NCBI GenBank assembly: GCA_963696525.1
Contig: CAVOKO010000008.1
Span: 62,001 to 126,000 of the forward strand
Direction: 5' to 3'
Source: CAWBRT01 sp963696525
GTDB lineage: Bacteria > Acidobacteriota > Terriglobia > Terriglobales > Acidobacteriaceae
DNA: 64,000 bases
The notes beneath the pieces are model-generated. The model searched no databases, had not been told where the DNA came from, and saw only the letters and a list, made by a program, of their open reading frames with translations. The position numbers were made by a program, and so were the translations under genes. Shown here piece by piece: positions 42,652-57,272 of the stretch (position 1 is the first letter of the stretch; every line of letters starts with the position of its first letter).

Positions 42652-43542
42652 TTGGAGACGAATCGTAGATCGTTGTGGAGCCGCGGAGCGCTCGCGGGAA
42701 TGGTCGCATCCGAAGTGGCGATCACGGTTTCCATTGAGCTGCTGGCGCGGCGTGCCGAACTTTCACTAGGTTCGATTTTGGTGTATCGATCGCTGCTGGC
42801 GCTGGCGCTGCTGGCGATCATCGTGCGACCGGCGCGGGCTGAGTGGCTGCCGCGTTCACCATGGGTGGCACTGCTGCGCGTCTTGACCGGCGGGCTGACT
42901 TATGTAGGTTGGTTCGGCGCAATTGCGCTGCTGAGCGGTCGAGTGACCCAGGCGGTGTTGCTGCTGGATGCTCTGATCTTGGCGTATGTGCGCGGTGAGC
43001 GGCAAAGCTATGAGCGGCGCACATTGCTGATCCTGGCGGCAGCGCTGATCTTATTCGCGGCGCAGGCGTGCCGTGAGCCAGGCACGGTGTTGAACGCGCG
43101 GCGAGGCATTCTGTTTCTGCTGATTGCACTGGGCTCGCGCGCGGCCACCTACAAAGTGTGGGAATTAGCCCAGGGCAAAGGCGAACATCTGTTCTGGCTG
43201 ATCGCTCCGGCATTGGTGGGCGGAGCGCTGGGCGGAGGCTTCCTTTTCTTTACGCCGCTGGCGCAGGGCGGGCTGCAGACGCTTTCGCCGCGGATGTGGT
43301 GCGTGATGCTGCTGGTGGCGATGGTCGGGCTCACCGGCTATTTCTACATGAACCAAGTGATGTCGGTGCTGGGTGCCTTCTACACGCGCGTGGTGGAGTT
43401 ATGGCAGGTGCCGATGCTGTGGGCAATTCATCTATTGACCGAGCAGGCACACCTGGAATGGACGGAGGGAGCGATGTCGTTGCTGGTTGCAGGCGCCTCC
43501 GCTTATGCGTATCTCCGACACAAGCATCGGCGACTCCAATGA
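42652..43542 (+). CDS. DMT-superfamily (EamA-like) transporter
   Basis: The protein is up to 296 residues with ten hydrophobic helices in two repeats (VASEVAITVSIELLARRA, LVYRSLLALALLAIIV, then GGLTYVGWFGAIALLSGRVT, and the second half with LFWLIAPALVGGALGGGFLFF). The shape and the R-S-L/R-V-L loop residues fit EamA-like drug/metabolite exporters, though motif conservation is loose. Start is a TTG at 42652 by frame; an ATG at 42700 (MVASEVAITVS) is an alternative. It follows the dehydratase by 69 nt and may be in the same operon. Confidence 0.65.
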   Translation: METNRRSLWSRGALAGMVASEVAITVSIELLARRAELSLGSILVYRSLLALALLAIIVRPARAEWLPRSPWVALLRVLTGGLTYVGWFGAIALLSGRVTQAVLLLDALILAYVRGERQSYERRTLLILAAALILFAAQACREPGTVLNARRGILFLLIALGSRAATYKVWELAQGKGEHLFWLIAPALVGGALGGGFLFFTPLAQGGLQTLSPRMWCVMLLVAMVGLTGYFYMNQVMSVLGAFYTRVVELWQVPMLWAIHLLTEQAHLEWTEGAMSLLVAGASAYAYLRHKHRRLQ

Positions 43543-43641
43543 CTTTGATGACCAACGGAGACATTCAAGACGCGAATCTGGCGGCGCCCATCGCCGCTCG
43601 GTGAGCTGGAGTACATCATTTCCTACTGCGCTCGATAGGAC

Positions 43642-45154
43642 TCAGTGCGCAGTAGCGGCTCCTGGTGCTGCATTGGAGCCTTTGATGAGTGGCGGCAGAT
43701 GCTTGCTGACCCAATTGGTAGCTTGCTCGTAAGCATAAGCCAGTTGGAGCACGGCAAAGTCCGCATGGTTCTTGCCAAGGATCTGTACGCCCATGGGCAA
43801 CCCATCCCGATTGAATCCGGCAGGCATGCTGATGACCGGACCTCCCAACAAAGATCCGGGGACCACGACCTCCATCCAGCGATGATAAGTATCCATGGTT
43901 ACGCCGTCGATTGCCTTTGGCCAATGGATGGCAGCATCGAACGGGAACACCTGAGCGCTCGGTAGCAACAGGTAGTCATAGCTCTCGAACAGGGTGCGCA
44001 TGGCCGCGTACCAACTGGAGCGCGCAACCGAAGCTTGATAGACATCGAGCGCGGTCAGTTTCAGGCCTCCCTCCACCTCCCATCGCGCCTCGGGTTTCAT
44101 CAATTCGCGCTTGGACGGATGGTTGTACAAAGCCAAGTAATGACCAGCCAATAGCCAATGGCGGAGTGTCAGCCAGGTGTTCCACATTTTCTCGGGCGGG
44201 AAGTCGGGGCGGGCCTCCTCAATGGTGCATCCAATGGCCTCGAACCCCTTAAAAGAGCTTTTGCATAGCTCCAGTACGCCAGGTTCCATGGGCAAGTATC
44301 CGCCGAGATTTCCCAGCCAGCCAAGGCGAGTCCCCTTAAAGTCACGAGCGAGCGATGCGGCGAACATTGCCGGGGCTTGCTCGATGGAGAGCGGCGCCGC
44401 GGGGTTGGGCCCGGCCATTACGGAGAGCAACATCGCCACGTCGGCTACGCTCCTTCCCATCGGTCCCGCGCAAGTCAACTGCTGGACGAAGAGTTCATCA
44501 ACGGGACCGGGCGGGATGCGGCCGTAAGAGGGTCGAAAGCCGATTACGTTGTTAAAAGCGGCCGGGTTGCGAAGCGAGCCCATCATATCGCTGCCATCGG
44601 CCACCGGCAGCATGCGAAGCGCCAAAGAGACCGCCGCGCCACCGCTGCTGCCACCCGCGGTCTTCGACTGCGCATAGGCGTTTAGGGTGGTGCCGAAAAC
44701 AGAGTTATAAGTTTGCGAACCCATGCCGAATTCCGGGGTGTTGGTCTTGCCGATGATGATCGCGCCATTCTTCTTCAGCCGCTCGAACGAAGATCGCGTC
44801 GGCCTGGGGCACGGTGTCCAACAGTGGCGAACCCCAGGTCGTCCGGATGCCTTTAGTCGGTGCCGCATCTTTGACGGCGTGAGGAAGCCCGTGCATCCAA
44901 CCCAGGTATTCGCCGCGAGCCAGTTGCTGATCGCGCTCTGCAGCCTGCCGTAATAGCTCCTCCGGGTTTTGCAGCGAGACGATGGCATTCACCTTAATAT
45001 TCGTGCGCTCGATATGATCCAGATAGGTCGCCATGACCTGCTTGCACGAGACTTGCTTCGACTGGATAGCCTTGGAGAGGTCTAGCGCGTTCATCATGAC
45101 CAGATCTGGGATGGTGGCTGTAGCCATGAACTCTCGTTTCTCCACGTCCTTCAT
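43642..45154 (-). pseudogene. Amidase-signature enzyme with one frameshift
   Basis: From the ATG at 45154 (GGAGGAAG upstream) the N-terminal part has the catalytic Lys segment GLPHAVKDAAPTKGIRTTWG. At about 44800 the frame is lost; the next frame continues with KKNGAIIIGKTNTPEFGMGS, the GGSSGGAA loop with cis-Ser and Ser nucleophile region, and a complete C-terminal domain to a stop at 43642. A single indel beside the AGAAGAAGAATGG stretch accounts for it. Amidases of this family hydrolyse amides to acid and ammonia in the cytoplasm. If the break is an error this is an intact enzyme of about 500 residues. Confidence 0.8.
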
Positions 45155-45271
45155 TTCTTCCTCCCGCTGTCAGCATCGCGGCATGGCCAAATGCTACCAA
45201 AACAGGCAGCAGGAGAAATTGAATACTTGGTGACCGCTTGATAATGATGATAATGATAAGGAAGGATTTTT

Positions 45272-45348
45272 TGGTGGACCTGGTCGGGATCGAACCGACG
45301 ACCTCTTCCATGCCATGGAAGCGCGCTCCCAAACTGCGCCACAGGCCC
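45272..45348 (-). tRNA. tRNA-Ala (anticodon GGC)
   Basis: Read on the minus strand: acceptor GGGCCTG pairs with CAGGTCC, D arm GCGC/GCGC, anticodon stem CTTCC/GGAAG with loop ATGGCAT (anticodon GGC), T arm GTCGG TTCGATC CCGAC, discriminator A, encoded CCA. 77 nt. Confidence 0.95.
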
Positions 45349-45481
45349 ACACTTGGCGGGCGTCGCGCGGGTTTCCCGGCGGAAAATTCTCCGGCGGGAC
45401 TAACCAGCGGCGCGACTTTACTATTTTCTCGCACCAGCAGCGGTTCGTCAAACCACAAAACACAAGTCTCGATCCACCGGC

Positions 45482-49954
<4,473 letters not shown>

Positions 49955-50024
49955 CGTTAGATTTTAAGCCGGACGACGATTTTCGCCAACTGTTCGCCTA
50001 TGGCCTCGCGAGCGCAGCAGGAGA

Positions 50025-50053
50025 GCAGATCCTTCGCTGCGCTCAGGATGACA
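50025..50053. repeat. Dispersed repeat, GCAGATCCTTCGCTGCGCTC family, copy 3
   Basis: Nearly identical to 18559-18587. A half copy GGCTCAGGATGACATTAG follows at 50063. The gap 49955-50201 has no gene. Confidence 0.7.
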
Positions 50054-50201
50054 CTGTTATATGGCTCAGGATGACATTAGTTATATGAGGTAATTTCCGG
50101 ACACGGCACCAACTCCGATATGCCTATTCTGAAACTGCGCTGCTACTTTGGCCCGGGCTGATAAAATCGAATGAAAATCTCGTGCAGCTCTCATAAGGAA
50201 A

Positions 50202-50816
50202 ATGTCCAGACCACGTGCCAAGAAAATCAAATTGCTCATCCTCGACGTTGATGGCGTCATGACCGACGGAAAAATCTACCTGTTTCCGGCTCCCGCCGGA
50301 GCGCAGCAGACGCTTCGCGAAAAACAGGAAAAGTATGCCGACAAAGGAGGCTTCAGCTTCTCCAGCGATAACATGGTCGAGGCAAAAGGATTCAACGCCC
50401 ACGACGGAACCGCCATTTCACTGGCCCGGCTGGGCGGGATTAAGAGCGCCGTGATCACCAAGCGAATCTCGGAGACCGTCCGGCTTCGCTGTCGCGACCT
50501 GCGCATTGACTATATCTACCAGGGGGTCTCGGATAAGCTGTCGGCAATGCAGGAAATCCTGACCAAAGAGGGGCTCACGGCCGAACAGGCAGCCTACCTT
50601 GGAGACGACGTAATCGACTTGCCCCCGATGCGCGCCTGCGGACTGGCCATGGCCGTGGGCAATGCGCGCGATTCGGTGAAACAGGTGGCGCACATCGTTA
50701 CAGAGCATGACGGCGGTGACGGCGCGGTGCGCGATGCCGTGGAGTACATTCTGAAAGCCCAGGGGTCGCTGGATCGGGTGGTGGCCGCCTACATCGGAGA
50801 ACGCTCGCCAGATTAG
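50202..50816 (+). CDS. kdsC: KdsC-type HAD phosphatase
   Basis: The protein is 204 residues. DVDGVMTDGKIYLF (residues 15-28) contains the nucleophile and acid/base Asp of the C0-cap HAD family; VITKRISETVRLRC is motif II region, GVSDKLSAMQEIL motif III, YLGDDVIDLPPMRACGLAMAVGNA motif IV. KdsC removes phosphate from KDO-8-phosphate on the way to lipopolysaccharide core. The protein is about 25 residues longer than usual owing to an insertion after residue 28 (APAGAQQTLREKQEKYADKG). No kds partner gene is adjacent, so a paralogue with another sugar phosphate is possible. Confidence 0.8.
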   Translation: MSRPRAKKIKLLILDVDGVMTDGKIYLFPAPAGAQQTLREKQEKYADKGGFSFSSDNMVEAKGFNAHDGTAISLARLGGIKSAVITKRISETVRLRCRDLRIDYIYQGVSDKLSAMQEILTKEGLTAEQAAYLGDDVIDLPPMRACGLAMAVGNARDSVKQVAHIVTEHDGGDGAVRDAVEYILKAQGSLDRVVAAYIGERSPD

Positions 50817-50856
50817 GGTGGTTTCGCGCCAGCCACCCGGCCCAGCCAATAAAAAT

Positions 50857-50889
50857 GCCCACCGATCCAAAACAATCCGACCGGTGGGC
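50857..50889 (+). terminator. Hairpin after the KdsC-type gene
   Basis: GCCCACCG and CGGTGGGC form an 8-bp stem 41 nt past the stop, without a clear T tract. Confidence 0.4.
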
Positions 50890-51020
50890 TAACCGTTTCC
50901 CCTGAGGAGTTCAGGAGTCTTGTCCTTTTTAGACCCCTGCGGCGGCAAAAAGTTAGCCGATAGCGTGAAATTATTTGCGGGCGCAGCTTTCACCCCGGCT
51001 GAAGAGGCGTCCCTTCCGAG

Positions 51021-52094
51021 TTATGAAACAGTTTGTAATCTCGGTGTGCCATAACGGTCCGCCAGTTCGCCCAGGGTTGCCAGCAAATCCGCTGAGAACG
51101 GAATGCCATCGGCTCGATGTTTCTCCGCCAGGTTGAACTCGATCTCACCGGGTAAGAAGGCCGGCGGCCCCTGTATGGATGGAAGAGCCTTAATCCGCAG
51201 AATCACTGCATCGATATTTTTCTTGAACTGTTCTACATTCACGAAGCAGCCGATATTGATTGCCATCAGAAGATGAGAGGTGTTCATCGGACCCGCGAGA
51301 TCCATGATGAGCTTCACATCGCCGCTCAGAGTGGTGCCTGTCAGCACGCCGCAGAGTAGATCGATGACCAGCGACAGGCCCGATCCCTTGGGGCCTCCGA
51401 TAGGTTCTAAACTGCCTCCGTTCAGGGCGGCTTTGGGATCGTCGGTCGGCTTGCCATCTTCGTCTAGAGCCCATCCCAGGGGGATCTTCTGGCCGGCCAG
51501 GGAAGCCAGCCAGATCTTCCCGCGGGCAACCAGCGAAGTCGACATATCCAGAACGATCGGTAGTTTGCTGGCCGCCGGAATGGCGACGGTAATAGGGTTC
51601 GTCCCGACCAGCGGAACCTTGGCGCCGTAGGGAGCAATCGAGGGCGCCGCATTGGTCAGCACGAGTCCGATCATGTCGGCCTTCAAGGCCCGGATGGCGA
51701 AAAATGCCGCCGCGCCGAAATGGTTGGAGTTCTTCACCCCTACCATCCCAACTCCGCTGACTCGCGCCTTCGCGATGGCAATCTCCATCGCTTTCACCCC
51801 GGCGATTTGTCCCGGCCCGTTATTGGCATTCAAGAGGGCCGATGCCGGGTAGTCCTGCTCGATCTCCATGGCGGGTTCCAGATTCATCACCCCGGCCTTC
51901 ACCCGTGCGAGATACTCCGGCAGTCGTGCGACCCCATGGGCGGCGAGACCGCGCGCATCGGCAAATGACAGAGACTCGGCCAGCGTTATCGCGTTCGGTT
52001 CGCTTAATCCGGCCCTTTTCAAGACTGCAACACAGAACTTCTCCAAAGACTCGATGGAAACGAAAGTCATGCGGCTCATAGCTACTTTTTGCAT
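51021..52094 (-). CDS. Ldh-family (malate/L-lactate/ureidoglycolate-type) dehydrogenase
   Basis: The protein is 357 residues from the ATG at 52094, preceded by a GGGGG site; the extra upstream residues are not family-like. Conserved blocks are HGVARLPEYLARVKAG, KNSNHFGAAAFFAI, LTNAAPSIAPYGAKVPLVGTNP, LDMSTSLVARGKI and GGPKGSGLSLVIDLLCGVLTGT. The family binds NAD(P)H in an unusual fold and reduces or oxidises 2-keto/2-hydroxy acids. No regulator or pathway partner is adjacent. Confidence 0.88.
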   Translation of the reverse strand: MQKVAMSRMTFVSIESLEKFCVAVLKRAGLSEPNAITLAESLSFADARGLAAHGVARLPEYLARVKAGVMNLEPAMEIEQDYPASALLNANNGPGQIAGVKAMEIAIAKARVSGVGMVGVKNSNHFGAAAFFAIRALKADMIGLVLTNAAPSIAPYGAKVPLVGTNPITVAIPAASKLPIVLDMSTSLVARGKIWLASLAGQKIPLGWALDEDGKPTDDPKAALNGGSLEPIGGPKGSGLSLVIDLLCGVLTGTTLSGDVKLIMDLAGPMNTSHLLMAINIGCFVNVEQFKKNIDAVILRIKALPSIQGPPAFLPGEIEFNLAEKHRADGIPFSADLLATLGELADRYGTPRLQTVS

Positions 52095-52177
52095 CAGAAC
52101 CCCCAATGTGCATCGGCCCCGCGGGGCATCGCGCCCTGAGCGATTACTCGCCACTCAAAGCGCTGGGTGCCAACGCG

Positions 52178-54844
52178 CTAATTGTTGCCTTGCGATGGCG
52201 GCTTCGAATTCCGCTGCGAATCATTCTCGGCGTTGTTTTTGTTGTCGTCTCCCTTGAAGACCCCAAACACCCTACCGAAGAAACCCTTCTTCTTCTCCGG
52301 TTGAGCCGCAGAGTCCGGGGGCTGCGTAACCGGAGGCGCGCTCTGTCCCTGGGCTCGCTGGCTCGGGGGAACAATCCTGACCGGTCCGTTAGCCGCGGGA
52401 GGGGTAGGATTCGGCTGACCGACCCCGAAAATGCGTTGCAGGAAGTTGCGGCCGTCGCCCTGGTCGCAGGTCATGGTGGGCTCAGTGCCGGAGATGAAGG
52501 CTATGTTATAGCCAACGGGACAGGCACTGGTCGACAGAAGGTTGGTCACCTTGTCGAGGTGGACGTCGACCACGCCCGCGGGCGGTGTGAACTGGCCGGC
52601 ATTCTTATATTGCGGCAACTTGATGGCGCTCTTCATGAACTCCGCCCAGATGGGCGCCGCGGTCGCTGCGCCTGCCAGCTTCAGATCGCTGTAATCGTCG
52701 TATCCGACCCAGACGATACACAGCAGATTGGTCGTGTATCCAGCAAACCAGGCATCGTGCGAGGTGCCAGTCTTGCCCGCGGCGGGAGCGGTGAATCCAC
52801 GCGCGCGGACGGTGTAAGCAGTGCCGTTGTTCATTACCGACTGCATCATCGACGTCATGACGTAGGCGACGCGCGGATCGAGCACCTGCCTGCTGTCGGT
52901 GTTGTAATCCTCCACCATGTCGCCGTTGCGGGCCCGCACCGACTTGATCATTTGCGGCGAGATGCGCACCCCGGCGTTGGCAAAAACCGTGTAGGCACCC
53001 GCCATATCAAGAGGAGTAGCGTCGTAGGCCCCCAGTGCCATGGCCGGGGTCGGCTTCACCGAACCGATTCCTGCCGCCCGCGCCAATTCCGCCACGTTGT
53101 CGTAGCCAACCATCTCCGCCAGCTTGACGGTAGCGTTGTTGAGCGATTCGGCCAGTGCAAAGCGGGCGGTCACCTGTCCGTGGTATTCGTTCTTGTAATT
53201 GCGCGGCTCGTAAATCTGATCGCCATAGGAGAACGTCGTGGGTGAATCGTCGATCAGAGTCGCCGGGGTGAAGGCTTTGTCGGGCGAGCCGGTGATGGCT
53301 GTATTCACCGCTGCCGCATAAACAAAGGGCTTAAAAATCGATCCGGTGGGACGCTTGGCGACCGCGTGATTGAGCTGGCTGAAGCCGTAGTTGCGTCCTC
53401 CCACCAAGGCCAGAACCTCGCCGGTGTGAGGGTCCAGGGCGACCAGCGCCACCTGTGGAACCGGGCCCGGAATCTCCTGAGTTTCGTAGTGAGCCGAGCT
53501 GCCAGTACCAACCTTGATCCGCTTGGTGCGCTGTTTTTTGACTTGTTCGTCCACCAGCTTAATGCCGCTGCTCACGGCCTCGGCAGCCGCGTGCTGCAGT
53601 TCGGGATCGAGCGTGGTGTAAATGCGGTAGCCCTGCTCGTTGAGATCATGCTCGCCGAGCGCGTTCTGCACCGTATCCTTCACCATGTCGACAAAGTACG
53701 GGGCGTCGCTCGATTCCACGTTCATGGGCGACATGTTGAGGGACGTGGCCTTCGCCTTGTCCGCCTGTTCGCGGGTAATCGCGCCGGTCTCGACCATCGA
53801 CTCCAGCACCAGGTTGCGCCGTTCCAAGGCGCGCTCGGGATGCCGGTACGGGGAGAGATAGCTTGGCCGCTGAATCAGTCCGGCCAGCATCGCGGTCTCG
53901 GGCAGCGTAAGATTTTTGACGTCTTTGCCGTAATAAGCCCGCGCTGCCTCGCCAAAGCCGCTAATGGTGAAGGAGCCGCGCTGTCCCAGGTCGACTTGGT
54001 TGGCATAGAGCTCAAAGATTTGTTTCTTGCTGAGTTTCTGCTCCAGCTCCAGGGCAATCAAAATCTCGATCAGCTTGCGCTTGATCCGCTTCTCGGGGGT
54101 GAGAAAGAAGCCGCGCGAGAGCTGCATAGTGATGGTCGAGCCGCCCTGTTTGTGGCCGCCCGCCCGCAGATCGATCAGCGCTGCCTCCAGCAGACGCCAA
54201 TAATTCACTCCGTTGTGCTGGAAGAAACGGCGATCCTCGATCGCAACCACGGCGTCGACCAAGCTCTTGGGAAGATCGTCGAACTGTACCAGTTGACGTT
54301 TGGTTCGCTGCTCGCCCTCGAAGAGCTGGGTGAGGAGCTTGGGTTCGAGTTCGTAGCCATCGAGACTCTGGCCCGCGTTGTTGCCGCTCGCCTCGATGCG
54401 ATCGACCGAGTGGCCGAGGAAGTGAATGACCGCGCCATCGGCATTGTGATACGACTGCTCGCCCGGGTGAATATCGAGCGAGATCGGGGTGATGCGAAAC
54501 CATCCCATCCCCGAAGAAGCATCCTCCTGCTCCCGGTAGCCGGCGGCGCGCAAACGGCTGGCGACTTCTTCGATGCCGATGTGATCTCCGGGGCGAACCA
54601 CCTCGGCGCGCCCATAAATCCTGGCCGACGTAGTGAAGACGGGACCACGCATACGCCGGTCGATGATGCGCTCGTACTTCACGTGATAGAACGCGAAGAC
54701 GCCGAAAACCAACATACTCAGGATGATGAAGGCAGCGAACGCGATACGAACGATGGGGTCTTTCAGATGCGGACGATGGCTCCGGCCATCACTCTGTCTG
54801 CGGCCGGCCGATTTCCAGTGCGGGATTTTAATTTTTATAGCCAC
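52178..54844 (-). CDS. Class A penicillin-binding protein (PBP1b-like)
   Basis: The protein is 888 residues. One membrane anchor near 33-53 (IVRIAFAAFIILSMLVFGVF), a short UB2H-like domain (about 65-150), then a GT51 transglycosylase with AIEDRRFFQHNGVN and GGSTITMQLSRGFFL (near 230-245), then a transpeptidase with GSIFKPF (SxxK, near 500), SLNNA (SxN) and GKTGTSHDAWFAGY (KTG, near 690). The C-terminal ~90 residues are Pro/Gln/Asn-rich. It polymerises and crosslinks peptidoglycan at the outer face of the inner membrane. It is third gene after proS and a small membrane protein gene. Confidence 0.95.
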   Translation of the reverse strand: MAIKIKIPHWKSAGRRQSDGRSHRPHLKDPIVRIAFAAFIILSMLVFGVFAFYHVKYERIIDRRMRGPVFTTSARIYGRAEVVRPGDHIGIEEVASRLRAAGYREQEDASSGMGWFRITPISLDIHPGEQSYHNADGAVIHFLGHSVDRIEASGNNAGQSLDGYELEPKLLTQLFEGEQRTKRQLVQFDDLPKSLVDAVVAIEDRRFFQHNGVNYWRLLEAALIDLRAGGHKQGGSTITMQLSRGFFLTPEKRIKRKLIEILIALELEQKLSKKQIFELYANQVDLGQRGSFTISGFGEAARAYYGKDVKNLTLPETAMLAGLIQRPSYLSPYRHPERALERRNLVLESMVETGAITREQADKAKATSLNMSPMNVESSDAPYFVDMVKDTVQNALGEHDLNEQGYRIYTTLDPELQHAAAEAVSSGIKLVDEQVKKQRTKRIKVGTGSSAHYETQEIPGPVPQVALVALDPHTGEVLALVGGRNYGFSQLNHAVAKRPTGSIFKPFVYAAAVNTAITGSPDKAFTPATLIDDSPTTFSYGDQIYEPRNYKNEYHGQVTARFALAESLNNATVKLAEMVGYDNVAELARAAGIGSVKPTPAMALGAYDATPLDMAGAYTVFANAGVRISPQMIKSVRARNGDMVEDYNTDSRQVLDPRVAYVMTSMMQSVMNNGTAYTVRARGFTAPAAGKTGTSHDAWFAGYTTNLLCIVWVGYDDYSDLKLAGAATAAPIWAEFMKSAIKLPQYKNAGQFTPPAGVVDVHLDKVTNLLSTSACPVGYNIAFISGTEPTMTCDQGDGRNFLQRIFGVGQPNPTPPAANGPVRIVPPSQRAQGQSAPPVTQPPDSAAQPEKKKGFFGRVFGVFKGDDNKNNAENDSQRNSKPPSQGNN

Positions 54845-54963
54845 TTTTTATGAGCGTGGATTCGACAGCTTGCACGCACCGGAGTTCAATCCTCGCGGCC
54901 CCAGATCACGGCTTCGACTATCGATTATTGTAACTGTAAACACCGTCCCGGAGCTGCCGGACT

Positions 54964-55305
54964 TCAGAGCCGCCGATTCTTCGTCGCCGGTGTGAACCTC
55001 AGGTCAAATGGATGGATAGGAAGATCAACATGAATGGTGTACTCCGCCGATATGGAAAGCTGATCCCCGGTACGCCGCACCCGGATCTGGTCAAGCTTTA
55101 GAGGGATACCGTAATCCCGCCCCCTGGCCGCGATCGACTCCTGAATTTCCGCTTCCGATCTGGTCGTATAGGACTCGGTCATTCCAGCCTGCTCCAGATC
55201 GCTCTGGAAACGGTAGTACGTATAGTAGGCCGGTGCCACTTTTGAACCGACATAGATGCAACCGCACGCAATCAGGATTGTCAGCAGTGCTTTCAGCCGG
55301 ATCAT
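54964..55305 (-). CDS. Small DUF4845-like membrane protein
   Basis: The protein is 113 residues: one N-terminal membrane helix (LKALLTILIACGCIYVGSKVAP), then an alpha/beta domain (YYTYYRFQSDLEQAG, IPLKLDQIRVRRTGDQLSISAEYTIHVDLP). Similar to DUF4845-type proteins of unknown role in related bacteria. It lies 14 nt after proS and about 120 nt before the PBP gene on the same strand, so co-transcription is likely. Confidence 0.75.
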   Translation of the reverse strand: MIRLKALLTILIACGCIYVGSKVAPAYYTYYRFQSDLEQAGMTESYTTRSEAEIQESIAARGRDYGIPLKLDQIRVRRTGDQLSISAEYTIHVDLPIHPFDLRFTPATKNRRL

Positions 55306-55319
55306 AGAATTTCCATTCC

Positions 55320-57095
55320 TTAACTAGCGGAGCGAACCAGCTCTGTCACCACGGCAGTAACGTCAGCCATGATGACATCGCGGCTCGCCCGTGTCGACCG
55401 GATAATTACCTCAACTTTGCCCTCGGCAAGCTTTTTCCCCACATTGATCCTGAATGGGATGCCCACCAGGTCCGCATCCTTGAATTTAACCCCGGGACGC
55501 TCGTCGCGGTCGTCCAGCAAGACCTCCAACCCGGCCTGCTCGAGGTCGGCGGCAATCTGCCTGGCGGCGCTCGAGAGTTTGGCGTCGGCTACGTTGGTCG
55601 GCACCACGATAACCTCGAAAGGGGCAATCCGGGGCGGCAGCCAGAAGCCGTTTTCGTCGTGGTTTTGCTCGATCACGGAGGTCAGAATACGCTCGATGCC
55701 GATGCCGTAGCTGCCCATGATCGGAGTGACCTCCTTGCCATCCTTGTCGAGCACGCGCGCGCCCATCGAGTCGGAATATTTGTATCCCAACTTGAAGATG
55801 TGGCCGATTTCGACCGTCTTGCCTAACTTCAAAGGTTGTCCGCACTTGGGGCAGCCTTCGCCCTCTTTTACCAAGCGGAAGTTGCCATAAAACGTGCCAG
55901 CGACAGGCGGGAGATCGCCGGTCTCGATGTAACGATGGAACCCGGCCTTGTTGGCTCCCGCGATCATGACATTTCGGCCAAGCAGGGCATTGTCCGCGTA
56001 AATCTGGCCTCGCCACCCTTTTAGGGTTGCGTTCAGCAAAGCTGGCGTCGGGCCCAGATAACCCGGTTCGCAACCAAAGAACTCCTCGATTTCCTCGGGT
56101 AACATCGGACGAAACTCCGCCGCGCCAGAGAAGTCACCCTTGACCAGCTCGCTCCCCACAAGTTTTGCTTCATTGAGGGAGTGGTCACCCCTCAAAAAGA
56201 AAATCACCGGGACTGTGTCCCGCTTTCCCCGGCCATCTACATACACGGAGACATAGGCCAGTGTCTTTATGAGGTGTTCCGCACCTACCTTCAAGAATTC
56301 ACTTAGCCGCTCTATCGTTTTGACGTTTGGGGTAGGAACGTCACCGCTATTCGGAGCCAACTCTACAACCTTTTCCAGCCGGCTAGTAGCTTTTTCCAAA
56401 TTCGCCGCATAGCCGCACTTCGGGCAGCTCGCTACCAGGTCCTCGCCCGCGTCCGTGTAGACCATGAACTCCTGCGACTGCGCGCCGCCCATGGCGCCTG
56501 AATGCGCTTCCACAACCACGTAGTCCAGACCGCAACGCTCGAAAATGCGACAGTAAACCGCGTAATGCTTCTTGTAACTCACATCGAGGCCGGCGGCGTC
56601 CAGATCGAAGGAGTAAGAGTCCTTCATGGTGAACTGCCGCACCCGCAAGAGTCCGGACTTGGGACGCGGCTCGTCGCGGAACTTGCTCTGGATCTGGTAC
56701 CAGATCTGCGGCAACTGCTTGTAGCTGCGCAGTTCCTTGCGCGCAATGTCGGTCATTACCTCTTCGTGCGTCATGCCCAGGCAAAGATCGGCGCCCTTGC
56801 GATCTTTGAGGCGGAACATGTTGTCGCCCATGCCCGTCCAGCGTCCGCTTGCCTCCCAGATCTCGCGCGGATGCAGCGCCGGCAGATAGAATTCCTGCCC
56901 AATCGTGTTCATCTCCTGGCGCACTACGTCGCTGATCTTCAGGATGGCCCTCTGACCGAGGTATAAATAACTGTAAATTCCGGCCGACAGTTGCCGTATG
57001 TAACCGGCGCGAACCAGGAATTTGTGGCTGGCGACTTCGGCGTCAGCCGGGGCTTCGCGAAGCGTGGGTATAAAAAGTTGGGACCAAAGTTGCAT
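55320..57095 (-). CDS. proS: Proline-tRNA ligase
   Basis: The protein is 591 residues, the bacterial ProS form with an editing insert. The class II core contains SQLFIPTLREAPADAEVASHKFLVRAGYIRQLSAGIYSYL (motif 1 region, read in parts), RDEPRPKSGLLRVRQFTMKDSYSFD (motif 2) and GSYGIGIERILTSVIEQNHD (motif 3). The INS editing domain lies between, and the C-terminal anticodon-binding domain has VVPTNVADAKLSSAARQIAADLEQAG and RPGVKFKDADLVGIPFRINVG. It charges tRNA-Pro. It is first gene of the proS-DUF-PBP operon. Confidence 0.96.
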   Translation of the reverse strand: MQLWSQLFIPTLREAPADAEVASHKFLVRAGYIRQLSAGIYSYLYLGQRAILKISDVVRQEMNTIGQEFYLPALHPREIWEASGRWTGMGDNMFRLKDRKGADLCLGMTHEEVMTDIARKELRSYKQLPQIWYQIQSKFRDEPRPKSGLLRVRQFTMKDSYSFDLDAAGLDVSYKKHYAVYCRIFERCGLDYVVVEAHSGAMGGAQSQEFMVYTDAGEDLVASCPKCGYAANLEKATSRLEKVVELAPNSGDVPTPNVKTIERLSEFLKVGAEHLIKTLAYVSVYVDGRGKRDTVPVIFFLRGDHSLNEAKLVGSELVKGDFSGAAEFRPMLPEEIEEFFGCEPGYLGPTPALLNATLKGWRGQIYADNALLGRNVMIAGANKAGFHRYIETGDLPPVAGTFYGNFRLVKEGEGCPKCGQPLKLGKTVEIGHIFKLGYKYSDSMGARVLDKDGKEVTPIMGSYGIGIERILTSVIEQNHDENGFWLPPRIAPFEVIVVPTNVADAKLSSAARQIAADLEQAGLEVLLDDRDERPGVKFKDADLVGIPFRINVGKKLAEGKVEVIIRSTRASRDVIMADVTAVVTELVRSAS

Positions 57096-57272
57096 GATGG
57101 TGAGGCCGCCTTGTTGAACTTGCTACGCCTAACTTGCTACGTCGAATGCGCGGCAAAGATAAGCGGAATACAGATTGTAACAAGCGAACGCGGCATCTCT
57201 GAAACGCCGCGCCAAAACAGTGATTTGCCAGCCCTCGACTGAAGCGGCACAATCAGCTAAGGAGAAGAGCGC